NCBI RefSeq assembly: GCF_021568775.1
Contig: NZ_JAKGSG010000065.1
Span: 1-40,758, forward strand
Direction: 5' to 3'
Source: Antribacter soli
GTDB lineage: Bacteria; Actinomycetota; Actinomycetes; Actinomycetales; Cellulomonadaceae
DNA length: 40,758 nucleotides
In this document: piece after piece, positions 22,941 to 33,267 of the stretch
Position numbering within the stretch: position 1 is the first letter of the stretch
Layout: each line of letters starts with the position of its first letter
Position numbers and translations under genes: made by a program
Notes under the pieces: generated by a model
Database searches by the model: none
What the model saw: the letters and a program-made list of their open reading frames with translations, nothing else
Told to the model about the DNA's origin: nothing

Positions 22941-22987
22941 AACGTTATCGAAAACGTTTGACAGTGCCCAGGTCTCGCTGCCACCCT
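22941..22987 (+). promoter_or_regulatory. LacI-type operator and promoter of the transporter operon
   Basis: The operator AACGTTATCGAAAACGTT (22941-22958) is an 18-bp palindrome with one mismatched pair and the central CG typical of LacI-family sites. It abuts a perfect -35 TTGACA (22958-22963), followed by an 18-nt spacer and a -10 CACCCT (22982-22987). Bound repressor would block the -35. Confidence 0.75.
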
Positions 22988-23051
22988 CGCTCTGACAGAG
23001 ATCTGTGGCTGTCGACAACGACCCGTCGATGACGACCAAGGGGTTTCCGCG

Positions 23052-24350
23052 ATGATGAGGATGAAGCAAGCGACGAGCGCCCTGGCGCTGGGCGCCACGG
23101 TCGCGCTGCTGGCTGCCGGTTGTGGCAGCTCGGCCGGCGCCTCGGGTGACGAGAACACGATCACCTGGTGGCACAACTCGAACACAGGCGCAGGCAAGGA
23201 CTACTACGACAAGGTGGCGGCCGACTTCGAGGCTGCGAACCCGGGCGTGACCATCGAGGTCAGCGCCATGCAGCACGAGGACATGGGCACCAAGCTCGAC
23301 GCGGCGTTCCAGAGCGGTGACGACGCGCAGATCCCGGACATCTACATGGAGCGTGGCGGCGGCGAGCTCGCCGACCACGTCGAGGCCGGCCTCACCAAGG
23401 ACATCAGCGAGGCCTCCGCCGAGACGATCGCCAAGCTGGGTGGCTCCGTCGCCGGCTGGCAGGTCGACGGCCAGACCTACGCGCTGCCCTTCTCCGTCGG
23501 CGTCGTGGGCTTCTGGTACAACAAGGCGCTGTTCGAGCAGGCGGGCATCACCGCGGCGCCCACCACGATCGACGAGTTCGACGAGGCGGTCGGCAAGCTC
23601 AAGGCCGCCGGCATCGACCCCATCTCCGTGGGTGCGGGCGACAAGTGGCCCGCTGCGCACTACTGGTACTACACCGCGCTGCGCGAGTGCTCGGAGGACG
23701 TCCTCACGGACGCCGTGACCAGCCTCGACTTCTCCGACGAGTGCTTCGTCCGCGCCGGAGAGGACCTCGAGGCGATCATCGCCACGGAGCCGTTCAACCC
23801 CGGCTTCCTGTCGACCGCCGCGCAGTCCGGCCCCACCTCGGCCTCCGGCCTCCTCGCCACCCGCAAGGTCGCCATGGAGCTCGCCGGCCACTGGGAGCCC
23901 GGCGTGATGCAGGGCCTCACCGAGGACGAGCAGGGCCTGGGCGAGGACACCGGCTGGTTCGCGTTCCCCGAGTTCCCGGACCAGGAGGGCGCCGCCGCCG
24001 CCGCCCTCGGTGGCGGTGACGCGTGGGCCGTGTCCCAGGGTGCCCCGGACATCGCGGTCGAGTTCGCGAACTACCTCCTGTCCGACGAGGTGCAGACCGG
24101 CTTCGCCGAGCTCGACATGGGCCTGCCCACCAACCCGGCCGCGACCGGCTCCGTGGCCGACCCGGCGCTCGTCACGCTGCTCGACGTCCGCGACAGCGCC
24201 CCGTACGTGCAGCTCTACTTCGACACGGCGTTCGGCGCGTCGGTCGGTGGCGCCATGAACGACGCGATCGCGCTGATGTTCGCCGGCGAGGCCTCACCGG
24301 AGGACGTCGTGGACGCCACGCAGGCGGCCGCGGACGCAGAGAAGGAGTAG
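23052..24350 (+). CDS. Sugar ABC transporter substrate-binding lipoprotein
   Basis: A 432-aa extracytoplasmic binding protein of the CUT1 (family 1) type. Signal peptide with lipobox LAAGC, Cys24. The mature region starts ITWWHNSNTGAGKDYYDKVA and shows the family's FEAANPGVTIEV segment, ALPFSVGVVGFWYNKALF and WPAAHYWYYTAL. Aromatic residues suit oligosaccharide stacking. Three in-frame ATGs (23052, 23055, 23061) are possible starts; none has a strong ribosome-binding site. Likely ligand is a short beta-glucan or xylo-oligosaccharide, judged only from the GH3 gene in the operon. Confidence 0.9.
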   Translation: MMRMKQATSALALGATVALLAAGCGSSAGASGDENTITWWHNSNTGAGKDYYDKVAADFEAANPGVTIEVSAMQHEDMGTKLDAAFQSGDDAQIPDIYMERGGGELADHVEAGLTKDISEASAETIAKLGGSVAGWQVDGQTYALPFSVGVVGFWYNKALFEQAGITAAPTTIDEFDEAVGKLKAAGIDPISVGAGDKWPAAHYWYYTALRECSEDVLTDAVTSLDFSDECFVRAGEDLEAIIATEPFNPGFLSTAAQSGPTSASGLLATRKVAMELAGHWEPGVMQGLTEDEQGLGEDTGWFAFPEFPDQEGAAAAALGGGDAWAVSQGAPDIAVEFANYLLSDEVQTGFAELDMGLPTNPAATGSVADPALVTLLDVRDSAPYVQLYFDTAFGASVGGAMNDAIALMFAGEASPEDVVDATQAAADAEKE

Positions 24351-25399
24351 TGGTCGACGTGGCAGACGGAGCGACCGCCCGCATGGGCGCGCCCGCATCG
24401 CCTGCGACGTCCACCCTGACTGCCGGGGCCGCCGTCCGCGCAGGTGCGCGGACGGCGCCCCCGGGAGTCGGCGGACGCCGCGGAAACCGTGCCTCCCTGC
24501 GCAAGGGGCTCGAGATCGCGTTCTTCGTGACGCCCGCTCTGGCGCTGTTCCTGTTCTTCGTCGTGTGGCCCATCGTCAAGGCCGTCCAGTTCTCGGTGTA
24601 CCGCTGGAAGGGTTACGGCCCCCTGGTGGACTTCGTGGGCCTGCGGAACTACGTCTCGGTGCTCACCAACGAGGTCTTCACCGACGCCCTGGTGCACAAC
24701 CTGGTCATCGTGGTGCTGTCCATCGGCATCCAGCTCCCGCTCGGACTCGCGATCGCCCTGCTGCTCAACCGCACGATGTGGGGACAAGGCCTGCTGCGGA
24801 CCGTCATCTTCGTGCCGTACGTGCTGGCGGAGGTCATCGCCGGCGTCGTCTGGTACCAGCTGCTGCAGCCGCAGTACGGCGTGATCGACACGATGCTCCA
24901 GGCGGTAGGCCTCAGCGGCCCGGCGCAGGGCTGGCTCGGCACGCCGGACTACGCCCTGCTGACCGTCGTCGTCGTGCTGACGTGGAAGTACCTGGGTCTC
25001 GCCGTCATCCTGTTCCTCGCCGGCCTGCAGAGCGTGCCCGAGGAGCTCTACGAGGCCGCCCAGATCGACGGCGCCACCTGGTGGCAGGTGCAGCGCAAGA
25101 TCACGATCCCGCTGCTCGGACCCACGCTGCGGACCTGGGCCTTCCTGTCGATGATCGGCTCGCTCCAGCTCTTCGACATGGTGTGGATCCTGACCGGCGG
25201 CGGCCCGGCGAACGCGACCAGCACGATGGCGACGTTCCTCATCACCGAGGGCACCAAGCGGCAGAACTACGGCATCGCCGCCGCGGCGTCGGTGGTCCTG
25301 TTCGTGGTCGCCCTCGTCCTGGCGCTCGGCTACCAGTACTTCGTCCTGCGCCGCGACAACCAGGACACCGTCGTCACCCGGAAGAAGGCCACGAAGTGA
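24350..25399 (+). CDS. Sugar ABC transporter permease, MalF-like
   Basis: A ~349-aa CUT1 permease with six hydrophobic segments after a ~50-residue Ala/Gly/Arg-rich N-terminus. The EAA loop is EELYEAAQIDGATWWQVQRKITIPLL (split here), which contacts the ATPase. GTG 24350 overlaps the binding-protein stop (TAGTG); GTG 24359 and ATG 24383 are in-frame alternatives. It works with the next permease. No ATPase is encoded here; as in many actinobacteria, a shared MsiK-type ATPase elsewhere would serve it (established for related systems, inferred here). Confidence 0.9.
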   Translation: MVDVADGATARMGAPASPATSTLTAGAAVRAGARTAPPGVGGRRGNRASLRKGLEIAFFVTPALALFLFFVVWPIVKAVQFSVYRWKGYGPLVDFVGLRNYVSVLTNEVFTDALVHNLVIVVLSIGIQLPLGLAIALLLNRTMWGQGLLRTVIFVPYVLAEVIAGVVWYQLLQPQYGVIDTMLQAVGLSGPAQGWLGTPDYALLTVVVVLTWKYLGLAVILFLAGLQSVPEELYEAAQIDGATWWQVQRKITIPLLGPTLRTWAFLSMIGSLQLFDMVWILTGGGPANATSTMATFLITEGTKRQNYGIAAAASVVLFVVALVLALGYQYFVLRRDNQDTVVTRKKATK

Positions 25400-26289
25400 G
25401 CGCCGACGCCTTGACCGACCTGTCGATCGCCCCCACCGCACGGGAGAGGCGCCGTCGGCGCTCGACCAACGCCTTCCAGGGCGGGAACCCGCTCGTCTAT
25501 GCCGTCGCCCTCGTCGTCGTGGCGCTGACGCTCGGCCCCGTGCTGTACGGCGTGCTGGGCGGCTTCCGCACCAACGCGCAGCTCGCCGCGGACCCCGCCG
25601 GTCCGCCCGATCCCTGGGTCCTGAGCAACTACACGGGTGTGCTGACCAACCCCGCCTTCTGGCAGTACGCGCTCAACTCGGCGGTCATCGCCGTCGTCAC
25701 GACGGCCCTGGTGGTCGTCTTCGGGGTCATGGCCGCGTACCCCCTGGCGCGCTACCAGTTCAGGTGGCGCGAGGGCCTCTACATGGTCTTCGTCCTCGGC
25801 CTGCTGTTCCCGGCCACGGTGGCGATCATCCCGCTGTTCATCCTGATCACGCGCGACCTCCAGCTCGGCAACACGTGGTGGGGTGTGGCGCTGCCGCAGG
25901 CCGCGTTCGCCCTCCCGATGACCGTGGTCATCCTGCGGCCCTTCCTCCAGGCGCTCCCCAAGGAGCTGGAGGAGGCAGCGATGCTCGACGGGACGTCCCG
26001 GATCGGCTTCTTCTGGCGCATCCTCATCCCGCTGTCCGGTCCCGGCCTGGTGACCGTGGGCGTGCTGGCCTTCGTCGGCTCGTGGAACGCCTACCTGCTG
26101 CCGCTCCTGCTGCTGCAGGGCGACATGAAGACGCTCCCGCTGGGCGTCGCCGACTTCTCGTCCGAGCACTCCTCGGACATCGCAGGTGTCTTCGCCTTCA
26201 CGACCCTGGCGATGGTTCCCGCGCTCGTGTTCTTCCTCACGATGCAGAAGCGGATCGTCAACGGTCTCCAGGGCGCCGTCAAGGGCTGA
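25396..26289 (+). CDS. Sugar ABC transporter permease, MalG-like
   Basis: A 297-aa CUT1 permease with six hydrophobic segments. Landmarks: NYTGVLTNPAFWQYALNSAV, MAAYPLARYQF and the EAA loop ELEEAAMLDGTSRIGFFWRI followed by ILIPLSGPGLVTVGV. It ends with the typical QKRIVNGLQGAVKG. The start GTG 25396 overlaps the previous stop in GTGA. Partner of the MalF-like permease. Confidence 0.92.
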   Translation: MSADALTDLSIAPTARERRRRRSTNAFQGGNPLVYAVALVVVALTLGPVLYGVLGGFRTNAQLAADPAGPPDPWVLSNYTGVLTNPAFWQYALNSAVIAVVTTALVVVFGVMAAYPLARYQFRWREGLYMVFVLGLLFPATVAIIPLFILITRDLQLGNTWWGVALPQAAFALPMTVVILRPFLQALPKELEEAAMLDGTSRIGFFWRILIPLSGPGLVTVGVLAFVGSWNAYLLPLLLLQGDMKTLPLGVADFSSEHSSDIAGVFAFTTLAMVPALVFFLTMQKRIVNGLQGAVKG

Positions 26290-26310
26290 CCCAGCTCATA
26301 CAGAGAGGAC

Positions 26311-28722
26311 ATGGTCCCGATGACGGATCTTGATGTCGCGTCGCCCGCGACGCCCACGGTGTCGGAGCGCGTGCGGGCACTGCACGCGCAGATGACCCTC
26401 GAGGAGAAGCTCGCGCAGATCGTCGGCTACTGGCTCGACCAGGGCGGCGACGTCGTCGCACCCATGCAGGGCGAGATGGTCGCCGGCCGGCAGGACCCCG
26501 GCAAGCTCTCCGAGGTCACCGCTCACGGACTCGGCCACTACACGCGTGTCTACGGCACGCGGCCGGTCGACCCGGCCGAGCGGGCGGCCTGGTTGTGGGA
26601 GGAGCAGCGCCGGCTCAAGCGTGAGACGCGCCTGGGCATCCCCGCGCTCGTCCACGAGGAGTGCCTCACCGGCCTTGCCGCCTGGAAGGCCGCGACGTTC
26701 CCGACACCGCTGGCGTGGGGCGCGTCGTTCGACCCGGACCTGGTCGAGGAGATGGGGCGCCTCATCGGCGGGTCCATGAAGCAGCTCGGCATCCACCAGG
26801 GCCTCGCGCCGGTGCTCGACGTCATCCGCGACCCCCGCTGGGGCCGGGTCGACGAGTGCATCGCCGAGGACCCGTACGTGGTGGGCACGCTCGGAACCTC
26901 CTACGTGCGCGGCCTGCAGGACGCCGGCGTGCACGCCACGCTCAAGCACTTCGCCGGCTACTCCGGTTCCAAGGGCGGGCGCAACCACGCCCCGGTCTCC
27001 GCCGGTCCGCGCGAGGTCGCCGACGTGTTCCTCCCGCCGTTCGAGATGGCGGTGCTGGACGGTCGTGCCCGGTCGGTCATGGCGTCCTACAACGACGTCG
27101 ACGGCGTGCCCATGCACTCCGCCCAGGAGTACCTCACGGGCCTGCTCCGCGAGGAGTGGGGGTTCGACGGCGTCGTGGTCGCCGACTACTTCGGCGTCGC
27201 CTTCCTCACCGTCATGCACGCGATCGCGGCCGACCGCGGGCAGGCGGCTGCCCTCGCGCTGGAGGCAGGCGTCGACATCGAGCTGCCGTCGGGTGACGCC
27301 TACCTGGCGCCGCTGGCGGAGAAGATCCGCGCAGGCGAGCTCGACGAGGCCTACGTGGACCGCGCCGTCCTGCGTGCCCTGGCGCAGAAGGAGCAGCTGG
27401 GTCTCCTCGACGCCGACGCGTTCGAGGGCGCGCCCCCCGTCTCGATCGACCTCGACTCGCCCAGCCACCGCGATGTCGCCCGCCGCCTGGCGGAGGAGTC
27501 GGTCGTCCTGCTGTCGAACGACGGGGTGCTCCCGCTCGGCGCCGGGACCGGAGCACGAGTCGCCCTGATCGGCCCCAACGCGGACCGTTCCGAGGCTCTG
27601 ATGGGCTGCTACTCGTTTGCCAACCACGTGCTCGCGCACCATCCCGAGGTGCCGCTGGGCTTCGAGATCCCGACGGTCACCGAGGCGCTGCGTGGCGAGC
27701 TTCCGGGCGCGGTGGTCACCTTCGCGCAGGGGTGCGAGGTCGAGGGCGACGACACGTCCGGGTTCCCGCAGGCCGTGGCCGCCGCGCAGGCAGCGGACGT
27801 GGCGGTGGTCGTCGTGGGCGACCAGGCCGGGCTCTTCGGGCGCGGCACCGTGGGGGAGGGCAACGACAGCGAGTCGCTCGAGCTGCCCGGCGTGCAGCGT
27901 CAGCTCGTCGAGGCGGTCCTCGCCACGGGCACACCGGTCGTGATGGTGCTGCTCACGGGTCGTCCGTACGCGATCGGCTGGGCGCTGGACGGCGACGCCG
28001 CCAAGCCCGGCGCGGTCGTCCAGGCCTTCTTCCCGGGCGAGGAGGGTGGCACCGCCGTGGCCGGCGTCCTCACTGGCCGGGTCAACCCGTCGGGCCGGCT
28101 GCCGGTCTCCTTGCCGCGCTCCACCGGGTCGCAGCCGTACTCGTACCTGCGCCCGATCCTCGGCGGCCCGTCGGAGGTCACCTCCACCGACTCGACACCG
28201 CTGCGCCCGTTCGGCTTCGGGCTCTCGTACACGACCTTCGGCCGCGAGCTGGTGGCGGTGGACCGCGAGGTCGTCGCGGGCGGCACCTTCCGTGCCGTGG
28301 TCCGCGTGACGAACGCGGGTGACGTGGCCGGCGCCGACGTCGTGCAGCTCTACGGGCACGACGTCCTCGGCTCGGTCGCCCGCCCGACCGTCCAGCTGCT
28401 CGGCTACCGCCGCGTCGAGCTGGCGCCGGGGGAGTCCGTCACCGTGACGTTCGAGGTCCCGACCCAGCGCTTCGCGTTCTCGGACCGCTCGATGACCAGG
28501 ATCGTCGAGCCCGGGGACGTCGAGGTGTGGGCCGGCGCGAGTGCCGGCGACAACGAGGTCCAGGTCGTCGCAGAGGGCATCGCCGATCTGGACGAGCCTG
28601 GCACCGGGGCGATCGCGGGACGCGGGGGGCCGACGTCGGACCGCGCCACCGTGAAGGTGACGGGCGACGTGCACCGCGTGACCGGGGCGGATCCCCGCTG
28701 GGTGACGACGACCCTGTCGTAG
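26311..28722 (+). CDS. Glycoside hydrolase family 3 beta-glycosidase
   Basis: An 803-aa protein with no signal peptide, so intracellular: it would cleave oligosaccharides after import. N-terminal TIM-barrel with KHFAGYSGSKGGRNHAP (~212) and the nucleophile region GVVVADYFGV with Asp292. Then the (alpha/beta)6 sandwich (~390-600) with VVVVGDQAGLFGRG and PSGRLPVSLPRS, and a C-terminal fibronectin-III-like domain (ELAPGESVTVTFEVP). Typical three-domain GH3 length. Substrate may be cello- or xylo-oligosaccharides; GH3 glucosidases and xylosidases cannot be separated by eye. Ribosome-binding site GAGAGGAC before ATG 26311. Last gene of the LacI-controlled operon. Confidence 0.92.
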   Translation: MVPMTDLDVASPATPTVSERVRALHAQMTLEEKLAQIVGYWLDQGGDVVAPMQGEMVAGRQDPGKLSEVTAHGLGHYTRVYGTRPVDPAERAAWLWEEQRRLKRETRLGIPALVHEECLTGLAAWKAATFPTPLAWGASFDPDLVEEMGRLIGGSMKQLGIHQGLAPVLDVIRDPRWGRVDECIAEDPYVVGTLGTSYVRGLQDAGVHATLKHFAGYSGSKGGRNHAPVSAGPREVADVFLPPFEMAVLDGRARSVMASYNDVDGVPMHSAQEYLTGLLREEWGFDGVVVADYFGVAFLTVMHAIAADRGQAAALALEAGVDIELPSGDAYLAPLAEKIRAGELDEAYVDRAVLRALAQKEQLGLLDADAFEGAPPVSIDLDSPSHRDVARRLAEESVVLLSNDGVLPLGAGTGARVALIGPNADRSEALMGCYSFANHVLAHHPEVPLGFEIPTVTEALRGELPGAVVTFAQGCEVEGDDTSGFPQAVAAAQAADVAVVVVGDQAGLFGRGTVGEGNDSESLELPGVQRQLVEAVLATGTPVVMVLLTGRPYAIGWALDGDAAKPGAVVQAFFPGEEGGTAVAGVLTGRVNPSGRLPVSLPRSTGSQPYSYLRPILGGPSEVTSTDSTPLRPFGFGLSYTTFGRELVAVDREVVAGGTFRAVVRVTNAGDVAGADVVQLYGHDVLGSVARPTVQLLGYRRVELAPGESVTVTFEVPTQRFAFSDRSMTRIVEPGDVEVWAGASAGDNEVQVVAEGIADLDEPGTGAIAGRGGPTSDRATVKVTGDVHRVTGADPRWVTTTLS

Positions 28723-28732
28723 TCGTGGCCAC

Positions 28733-28771
28733 GACGCCGAGATGGTCGGGCGGACCGACTGTCTCGGCGTC
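28733..28771 (+). terminator. Terminator hairpin after the GH3 gene
   Basis: 17-bp stem (28733-28749 with 28755-28771, two G-U pairs) with a 5-nt loop, 11 nt after the stop. No U-tract. It also separates the operon from the promoter of the S4-domain gene. Confidence 0.7.
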
Positions 28772-28782
28772 TCAGGTCAGGG

Positions 28783-28788
28783 GAGAAT
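28783..28788 (+). promoter_or_regulatory. -10 element for leaderless S4-domain gene
   Basis: GAGAAT, 6 nt from the ATG at 28795. It has the same GGCCGG spacer sequence as the mogA promoter. Confidence 0.45.
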
Positions 28789-28794
28789 GGCCGG

Positions 28795-29151
28795 ATGCGG
28801 ATCGACCTGTGGCTGTGGGCGGTGCGGCTGACCAAGAGCCGTTCGGTCGCCGCCGACCTGTGCCGCAGCGGCAAGGTCCGCATCAACGGGATCGCGGCCA
28901 AGCCGGCGACGACGGTCACCGTCGGCGACCGCGTGACGTGGCGCGAGCCGCTGCGCGACCGGGTCGTCGAGGTGGTCGAGCTGATCCCCAAGCGCGTGGG
29001 CGCACCGCTCGCCGTCAAGGCCTACAAGGACCACAGCCCGCCGGTGCCGACGCGCGTGGAGCGCGAGGCCGTCGGGCTGCGCGACCGCGGGGCGGGACGC
29101 CCCACGAAGCGGGAGCGGCGCGAGATCGACCGCCTCCGCGGCCGCGGCTGA
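28795..29151 (+). CDS. hslR: S4-domain RNA-binding protein (Hsp15-like)
   Basis: A 118-aa basic protein. The S4 RNA-binding domain occupies ~1-60: MRIDLWLWAVRLTKSRSVA and CRSGKVRINGIAAKPATTV are the S4 signature halves. A C-terminal Arg/Lys-rich tail is typical of Hsp15. E. coli Hsp15 binds stalled 50S subunits carrying nascent chains and frees the tRNA; actinobacterial members are presumed to do likewise. Leaderless start from the -10 spacing. Upstream of, but not obviously linked to, the redox cluster. Confidence 0.87.
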   Translation: MRIDLWLWAVRLTKSRSVAADLCRSGKVRINGIAAKPATTVTVGDRVTWREPLRDRVVEVVELIPKRVGAPLAVKAYKDHSPPVPTRVEREAVGLRDRGAGRPTKRERREIDRLRGRG

Positions 29152-29189
29152 CCGCGGCGCGGGGTGCGGCGCCGCCGACGGGCCTGGCA

Positions 29190-29211
29190 GGACGGGACCT
29201 TGGTCCCGTCC
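29190..29211 (+). promoter_or_regulatory. DosR/DevR-like box upstream of the DoxX gene
   Basis: GACGGGACC-TT-GGTCCCGTC at 29191-29210, extended to 10-bp arms by the flanking G/C. The core GGGACCTTGGTCCC matches the GGGAC-centred palindrome bound by DosR/DevR proteins. A 2-nt spacer makes an RNA hairpin unlikely and a protein site likely. It lies ~95 nt before the DoxX ATG, within a 154-nt gap. Confidence 0.7.
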
Positions 29212-29305
29212 GGGACGGGGCCGCCGCCTCTCACCTGCGACCGCCCCGCGGGGAGACGGTGGTGCCAGAGGCCGGAGCTGGTCCGGCCCTCGTCCCTGGG
29301 AGGAC

Positions 29306-29869
29306 ATGATGACCGCCGCAAGCCACCACATCCACACCGTCGAGGCGCGGGAGGTGAAGAGCGCCGCGGTCGCGGGCGTCACTGCTCAGACCGTCGGACG
29401 CTACGCCTTCGCCGGAGTCCGGCTCCTGCTGGCCTTCGAGTTCCTGTGGGCGTTCGGCGACAAGCTGTTCGGGTGGGGCCTGGCCACGCCGGCCGAGCGC
29501 GCCTGGGTGAACGGCGGCTCGCCGACCACGGGTTACCTCAGCAACGTCGAGGGCACGTTCGGCGGGTTCTTCGCCGGGCTTGCCGGCAACGCCTTCATCG
29601 ACTGGCTCTTCATGCTGGGCCTCCTCGGGATCGGCGCGGCCCTCGCGCTCGGAATCGGCCTGCGGATCGCGGCCGGGGCCGGCGTGGTCCTCCTGATGCT
29701 CATGTGGCTCGCATCGCTGCCGCTGGCCAACAACCCGTTCGTCGACGCGCACATCATCGACGCCGTCGTGCTGGTCGGCCTCGCCGCGGTGGCCGCCGGC
29801 CACACCCTGGGCCTCGGTCGCTGGTGGGCCGAGCTGCCGATGGTCAAGAAGTACCCGGTCCTGCGGTGA
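29306..29869 (+). CDS. DoxX-family membrane protein
   Basis: A ~187-aa protein with four hydrophobic segments ([39 protein letters not shown], the next with [19 protein letters not shown], and [20 protein letters not shown]). LRIAAGAGV and the loop [15 protein letters not shown] fit DoxX/DoxD-like proteins, some linked to quinone or thiol redox. Ribosome-binding site GGGAGG at 29298-29303; ATG 29306 and ATG 29309 are both possible, the second having better spacing. A DosR-like box upstream and devR directly downstream suggest hypoxia or redox control. Confidence 0.8.
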   Translation: MMTAASHHIHTVEAREVKSAAVAGVTAQTVGRYAFAGVRLLLAFEFLWAFGDKLFGWGLATPAERAWVNGGSPTTGYLSNVEGTFGGFFAGLAGNAFIDWLFMLGLLGIGAALALGIGLRIAAGAGVVLLMLMWLASLPLANNPFVDAHIIDAVVLVGLAAVAAGHTLGLGRWWAELPMVKKYPVLR

Positions 29870-29887
29870 TCCGCGCTCTCCACCGAG

Positions 29888-29893
29888 TAGCGT
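29888..29893 (+). promoter_or_regulatory. -10 element for leaderless devR-like gene
   Basis: TAGCGT, 7 nt from the GTG at 29901. It favours this start over the GTG at 29892, which would lie inside the -10. Confidence 0.6.
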
Positions 29894-29900
29894 GAACCCC

Positions 29901-30554
29901 GTGAACGACGCCCCGGTCCGAGTCTTCCTCGTGGACGACCACGAGGTGGTTCGCCGGGGCGTCGCCGACCTGCTCGGCTCGGAGCCCGACCTCGAGATCG
30001 TCGGCGAGGCGGGCACGGCACGCGAGGCGATCGCCCGCGTGCCCGCCATCGCGCCGGACGTCGTGGTCCTGGACGTGCGGCTGCCCGACGGCGACGGCGT
30101 CACCGTCTGCCGTGAGCTGCGCTCCCGGATACCGTCCGTGGCGTGCCTGATGCTCACGTCGTTCGCGGACGACGAGGCGCTCTACGACGCCATCCTCGCC
30201 GGCGCCGCCGGATACGTCCTCAAGCAGGTGCGTGGCACCGAGCTGGTCGACGCCGTGCGGACCGTTGCGAGCGGGGGCTCGACGCTCGACCCGCGCGCCG
30301 CCGCGCAGGTCATGGAGCGCCTCCGGGCCGACGCGCACCCGGCCGACGACCCGCTGGCGTCCCTGACCACCCAGGAACGCCGCATCCTCGCCCTCGTGGG
30401 GCAGGGCATGACGAACCGGCAGATCGGCGAGGAGCTCTTCCTCGCGGAGAAGACGATCAAGAACTACGTGTCCAGCATCCTCGCCAAGCTGGGGCTGGAG
30501 CGGCGTGTCCAGGCGGCGGTGCTGGCGACGAAGCTGGAGCGCGAGGGCAACTGA
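29901..30554 (+). CDS. devR: DevR/DosR-like NarL-family response regulator
   Basis: A 217-aa response regulator close to Mycobacterium DosR along its whole length. The receiver begins [20 protein letters not shown]; acidic pocket D12-D13, phospho-acceptor D58 in [14 protein letters not shown], and the [10 protein letters not shown] lysine. The linker [13 protein letters not shown] and C-terminal LuxR HTH ([20 protein letters not shown], then [20 protein letters not shown]) also resemble DosR, including the conserved K-N-Y-V recognition helix. DosR drives the dormancy response to hypoxia, NO and CO. The gene is tail-to-tail with its likely kinase (3-nt gap), unlike the co-directional M. tuberculosis arrangement. 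Leaderless start. Confidence 0.92.
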   Translation: MNDAPVRVFLVDDHEVVRRGVADLLGSEPDLEIVGEAGTAREAIARVPAIAPDVVVLDVRLPDGDGVTVCRELRSRIPSVACLMLTSFADDEALYDAILAGAAGYVLKQVRGTELVDAVRTVASGGSTLDPRAAAQVMERLRADAHPADDPLASLTTQERRILALVGQGMTNRQIGEELFLAEKTIKNYVSSILAKLGLERRVQAAVLATKLEREGN

Positions 30555-30557
30555 CGC

Positions 30558-32228
<1,671 letters not shown>

Positions 32229-32274
32229 GCCGACCTCCGCCCTCGGGACCCCGCCGATCCCACCGTAGCGGGCC

Positions 32275-32288
32275 GGGACCTTCGGCCC
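32275..32288. promoter_or_regulatory. DosR/DevR-like box between devS and usp
   Basis: GGGACCTTCGGCCC, sharing 12 of 14 positions with the core of the box at 29190-29211. It is 76 nt before the usp ATG and 47 nt before the devS ATG on the other strand, so it could serve both. Confidence 0.65.
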
Positions 32289-32363
32289 GCCCGGTGGGGC
32301 CGGGCGCCTCTGACCGGGTGGCCCACCGCCGCGGTTCTCTTGTGGTGAGCGAAGGAGGAAGCG

Positions 32364-33239
32364 ATGAGCTGCACCTGGTACCGGGGCGTCGTCGTCGGGG
32401 TGGACGGCTCCGAGGAAGGGATGCGCGCGCTCGACTGGGCGGCCCGGACCGCAGATCGGCACGGGGCACGGCTGACCGTCCTGTCGGCGTACTCGGTGCC
32501 GGCGTCCCCGGTGATCCCGGAGGTCGGGTTCACCGTGGCCGACGCCCGCGAGGACGCGCAGTACGCGATCGACCGGGCCATGGCGCGGCTGGGCGACGCT
32601 CGGCCCGGCGACCGGGTGGTCCAGACGAGGATCGCCCAGGGGTCCGCCCCGCACGTGCTCGCGCAGGAGGCGCGGTCCTGCGACCTGGTGGTCGTCGGCC
32701 GGCGCGGGCTCGGGCCGCTCGACCGCATGCTGCTCGGGTCCGTGTCCTCGGCGCTCGCGGCGGGAGCCCACGGCCCCGTGGCCGTCGTCCCGGCCGGGGC
32801 GAGCACGGGCGACCCGCGACGGGTCGTCGTGGGAGCGAGCCGCGACGACGACCTGGGCCTGGTCCTCGAGCTTGCCTTCGCCGAGGCGGAGCGCCGGGGC
32901 TGCCGGCTGGAGATCGTCCACGTCCTCGAGCCGCTCGGGGTGGAGGCCGGCCTGGACCGGTCGGGCTTCACCGCGGCCTGGCGCGAGGCCGCGGCCACGG
33001 ACATCGGTGACGAGGTGACGCGCTGGGCGGAGAAGCACCCCCGGGTCACCTCCACGGTCACGCTCCGCACGGGCGACGCCGCGACGGTGCTGCTGCAGGG
33101 GCTCGCCCCCGACGACCTGGTCGTCGTGGGCGGCAGGCGGCACTCCCAGATGCTGGGCCGCCTGCTGCGGAGCGTGCCGGACAAGGTGCTCCGCGGAGCG
33201 CCGTGCCCGGTCGTCGTCGTGCACGAGCACCACGACTGA
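32364..33239 (+). CDS. Tandem universal stress protein
   Basis: A 291-aa cytosolic protein with two Usp domains. The first starts [20 protein letters not shown] and closes with the ATP-binding [20 protein letters not shown] (G-x2-G-x9-G-S). The second starts [20 protein letters not shown] and ends [20 protein letters not shown], then [10 protein letters not shown], with the loop partly changed. Tandem Usp genes are classic DosR targets in mycobacteria and OsdR targets in Streptomyces. Ribosome-binding site AAGGAGG before ATG 32364; a DosR-like box lies upstream. Probably an ATP-binding dormancy or stress factor. Confidence 0.92.
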   Translation: MSCTWYRGVVVGVDGSEEGMRALDWAARTADRHGARLTVLSAYSVPASPVIPEVGFTVADAREDAQYAIDRAMARLGDARPGDRVVQTRIAQGSAPHVLAQEARSCDLVVVGRRGLGPLDRMLLGSVSSALAAGAHGPVAVVPAGASTGDPRRVVVGASRDDDLGLVLELAFAEAERRGCRLEIVHVLEPLGVEAGLDRSGFTAAWREAAATDIGDEVTRWAEKHPRVTSTVTLRTGDAATVLLQGLAPDDLVVVGGRRHSQMLGRLLRSVPDKVLRGAPCPVVVVHEHHD

Positions 33240-33254
33240 GCCTGTGGCGGACGG

Positions 33255-33260
33255 TAGGGT
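33255..33260 (+). promoter_or_regulatory. -10 element for leaderless dipeptidase gene
   Basis: TAGGGT, 7 nt from the ATG at 33268. It rules against the upstream in-frame GTG at 33244. Confidence 0.65.
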
Positions 33261-33267
33261 CGCCCGC

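Noticed and set aside
24350-28722. Missing ATPase in the sugar transporter operon as a sign of decay
   Set aside because: CUT1 systems in actinobacteria commonly use a shared MsiK-type ATPase encoded elsewhere.
29190-29211. Dyad as terminator of the S4-domain gene
   Set aside because: A 2-nt spacer cannot form a stable hairpin loop and there is no U-tract; the core fits a DosR box.
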